Shown here piece by piece: positions 3,729 to 5,746 of a DNA stretch of 5,746 bases. The stretch is from assembly GCA_937899145.1 (NCBI GenBank), contig CALBPW010000238.1, positions 1-5,746 of the forward strand, given 5' to 3'. The notes under the pieces are model-generated. The model worked only from the letters and a program-made list of their open reading frames with translations, made no database searches and had not been told where the DNA came from. How positions within the stretch are numbered: position 1 is the first letter of the stretch; each line of letters starts with the position of its first letter. Source of the stretch: an uncultured Bacteroidota bacterium (GTDB lineage Bacteria > Bacteroidota > Bacteroidia > Bacteroidales > SZUA-534). The position numbers were made by a program, and so were the translations under genes.

Positions 3729-5746
3729 ATGAAACGGATTTTATTTTTACCAATCACATTAATTATTCATATTCAATCAATTAACGCCCAGCAATTTTCG
3801 CAAAGCATCAGAGGTGACATTTTTGATGCAGCCTCGGGCGAATTTATCCCATTTGCAACCGTTTATCTTGAAGACCAACCAACAACAGGCACAGCCTCTG
3901 ATACTGCCGGACATTTCATAATTAAAAATGTGGCCGTTGGCAGACATACAATTATAGTTCACGCTATCGGCTATGAGCCATTGATAATCAAAGAATTGAT
4001 GGTATCTTCAGGAAAAGAAAATTATATTGAAGCCGCATTGCATGAGTCGGTTACAACAATTGGAGAAGTAATAGTCCGCCCACAAATCGATAAACAGCAA
4101 TCAATCAACAAGATGGCATCAACTGGCGCACGTATGCTGAGTATTGAAGAGGCAAGCCGTTACGCAGGAGGTTTTGGCGACCCCGCTCGCTTGGCAAGCT
4201 CGTTCGCCGGCGTATCGCAAGACGGATGCACCAATGGTATCTCAATACATGGCAACGCCCCTCATCTGCTCGCTTGGCGCATTGAGGGCATCGAAATCCC
4301 AAACCCGAACCACTTTGCCGACATATCGGTAGCCGGTGGTGGATTGATGTCATCGCTAAGTGCTTTTGTGTTAGCCAATTCCGACTTCTTCACAGCTGCT
4401 TTTCCGGCTGAATATGGCAATGCCGTCTCAGGCGTTTTTGATATGAAAATGCGACAAGGTAATAACGACAAACACGAACGCACCTTTCAACTTGGAACAT
4501 TGGGTATCGATTTTGCATCAGAAGGTCCTATCAGTAAAAGCAAAAAAGCCTCATACATAGTCAATTACCGATATTCGTCACTCGGATTGGCCTCGCGTAT
4601 GAATTGGATTGATATGGGTGGTGAATCGATTGATTATCAAGACTTGAACTTCAAAATAAACTTACCAACCAAATCGGCAGGAACATTCTCAATATGGGGC
4701 ACCGGACTTATCGATAAAGACGCAAACGGCACTGCCGACACCGCTGATTGGGTTACATCTTACGATATAAATCAAGGTGCCGTTACACAACAGATGGGAG
4801 CTATCGGCTTGAAACACCATATTTTACTACCACATGGAGGGCAGTTAACAACCACTTTAGCCGCTACTGCCAACACAATGGATGCCGACCAAAAATGCTA
4901 TAATTTTAAAAGCCACAAATACGACCTTCCATCTGTCGAGATGACGGCAAGTAACACCGATTTGATTGTAGATGTGGCACATAGCCAAAAATTATCGGCA
5001 CGATACACCATGAGGAATGGATTTCATTACACACACTTTTTTTACGACATTGAAATGCGACATGGCGACACCATCGGGCAGCCGTTGCACATTGTGTTTG
5101 AGGGTGATGGCGCGTCCGGCTTGTTATCTGCCTACACCAATCATCAACTGAGTTTAAGCAACAAACTAACGTTGACTGCTGGTGTAAATATTGAATATCT
5201 GCGCCTTAACAAGGCAGTCAGCGTAGAACCACGCATGGGAGTGCGCTGGCAGCCTACCGAGCGTTCAACATTTGCCATGGCGTATGGTTTGCATAGCCGG
5301 AGAGAAAAAAACGATGTCTATTTTGTGAAAACCGATAACAAGTCTGTAAATAAAGACTTGGATTTCACTAAGGCTCACCACTTTATGCTGTCGTATAGTT
5401 TAAAAATGACTAATAACTCTCTATTCAAAATTGAACCATTCTACCAACATCTGTTTAATGTTCCTGTTGAAGACGGCACTTCGTTTTCAGTTTTGAACCA
5501 TATTGAATATTACCTTGATAAAGCATTAGTTAACAATGGTTTAGGCAGAAATTACGGCATTGATATAACACTTGAACGCTACTTAAAAAATGGCTGGTAC
5601 GGAATGGCAACAGCGTCAATTTTTAGCTCGCGCTACCGTGGTGGCGATGGCAAATGGTATCACTCACGCTACGATAGAGGCTACGTTACCAACATTTTAG
5701 GTGGCAAAGAATGGATGTTTGGCAATGTGAAACAAAATGTTTTTGC
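3729..5746 (+). CDS. TonB-dependent receptor with N-terminal carboxypeptidase-regulatory-like domain (3' end outside the window)
   Basis: This is an outer-membrane active transporter, open for 672 codons to the right edge with no stop. Start ATG 3729 gives a Sec signal peptide (MKRILFLPITLIIHIQSINA, cut after Ala20). Residues 27-105 form a carboxypeptidase-regulatory-like domain (IRGDIFDAASGEFIPFATVY, then DTAGHFIIKNVAVGRHTI and AIGYEPL). The plug covers about 130-245 and has the strongly family-like GISIHGNAP, LLAWRIEGIEIPNPNHF and FFTAAFPAEYGNAVSGVFDM. After that comes alternating beta-strand sequence of the barrel. Related receptors are roughly 750-850 aa, so the last barrel strands are missing only because the window ends. 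No clear TonB box was recognised. The substrate is unknown; this subgroup is not a classical SusC and no SusD is visible. The lipoprotein upstream is a likely partner. The leader is A-rich without a Shine-Dalgarno. Confidence 0.95.
   Translation, partial: MKRILFLPITLIIHIQSINAQQFSQSIRGDIFDAASGEFIPFATVYLEDQPTTGTASDTAGHFIIKNVAVGRHTIIVHAIGYEPLIIKELMVSSGKENYIEAALHESVTTIGEVIVRPQIDKQQSINKMASTGARMLSIEEASRYAGGFGDPARLASSFAGVSQDGCTNGISIHGNAPHLLAWRIEGIEIPNPNHFADISVAGGGLMSSLSAFVLANSDFFTAAFPAEYGNAVSGVFDMKMRQGNNDKHERTFQLGTLGIDFASEGPISKSKKASYIVNYRYSSLGLASRMNWIDMGGESIDYQDLNFKINLPTKSAGTFSIWGTGLIDKDANGTADTADWVTSYDINQGAVTQQMGAIGLKHHILLPHGGQLTTTLAATANTMDADQKCYNFKSHKYDLPSVEMTASNTDLIVDVAHSQKLSARYTMRNGFHYTHFFYDIEMRHGDTIGQPLHIVFEGDGASGLLSAYTNHQLSLSNKLTLTAGVNIEYLRLNKAVSVEPRMGVRWQPTERSTFAMAYGLHSRREKNDVYFVKTDNKSVNKDLDFTKAHHFMLSYSLKMTNNSLFKIEPFYQHLFNVPVEDGTSFSVLNHIEYYLDKALVNNGLGRNYGIDITLERYLKNGWYGMATASIFSSRYRGGDGKWYHSRYDRGYVTNILGGKEWMFGNVKQNVF

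Noticed and set aside
4105..4483. Short frames on both strands inside the receptor gene
   Set aside because: The + frame from 3729 is continuously open here and encodes the conserved plug domain, so these are shadows.
1..5746. CRISPR array, insertion sequence, phage or tRNA gene
   Set aside because: I see no regularly spaced repeats, transposase or integrase coding sequence, terminal inverted repeats, or tRNA-like cloverleaf on either strand.

Overview
The window looks like chromosomal DNA of a Bacteroidota bacterium, probably Bacteroidales. The evidence is a TonB-dependent receptor with an N-terminal carboxypeptidase-regulatory-like domain, a DUF4249-type lipoprotein, -7 boxes of the form TAnnTTTG just upstream of three genes, A-rich leaders without Shine-Dalgarno sequences in those three genes, and an AT-rich base composition. 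No species can be named from the sequence. I see no phage, transposon, CRISPR, tRNA or rRNA.

Layout. Bases 2-442 (+) hold the last 146 codons of menB (menaquinone synthesis). A 278-base non-coding stretch follows, and it is the richest regulatory region here: two near-identical copies of TGyCATTTTGTCA 76 bases apart, then a sigma-54-like -24/-12 element, then an unusually strong GGAGG ribosome binding site. These lead into a small heat-shock protein gene, hsp20 (721-1158, +). hsp20 converges on an RsmF-type rRNA cytosine-C5 methyltransferase gene (1209-2576, -). A GC-rich hairpin with a U-tract lies between them, and its U-tract overlaps the methyltransferase stop codon. A 156-base divergent intergenic region follows. 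Reading rightwards from it are a DUF4249 outer-membrane lipoprotein (2733-3596, +) and a TonB-dependent receptor (3729 to beyond the right edge, +). The receptor gene is open for 672 codons and has no stop inside the window.

How the genes relate. menB, hsp20 and rsmF are separate housekeeping or stress units. The DUF4249 lipoprotein and the receptor are likely partners at the outer membrane in uptake of an unknown substrate. Each has its own putative -7 box, and the gap between them is 132 bases.

Novelty. All five genes belong to known families. The part most worth following up is the control region of hsp20: paired enhancer-like sites at textbook distances from a sigma-54-like element, together with a Shine-Dalgarno sequence in a genome whose other visible genes lack one. 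A 12/13 match to the same paired site also lies upstream of the DUF4249 gene.
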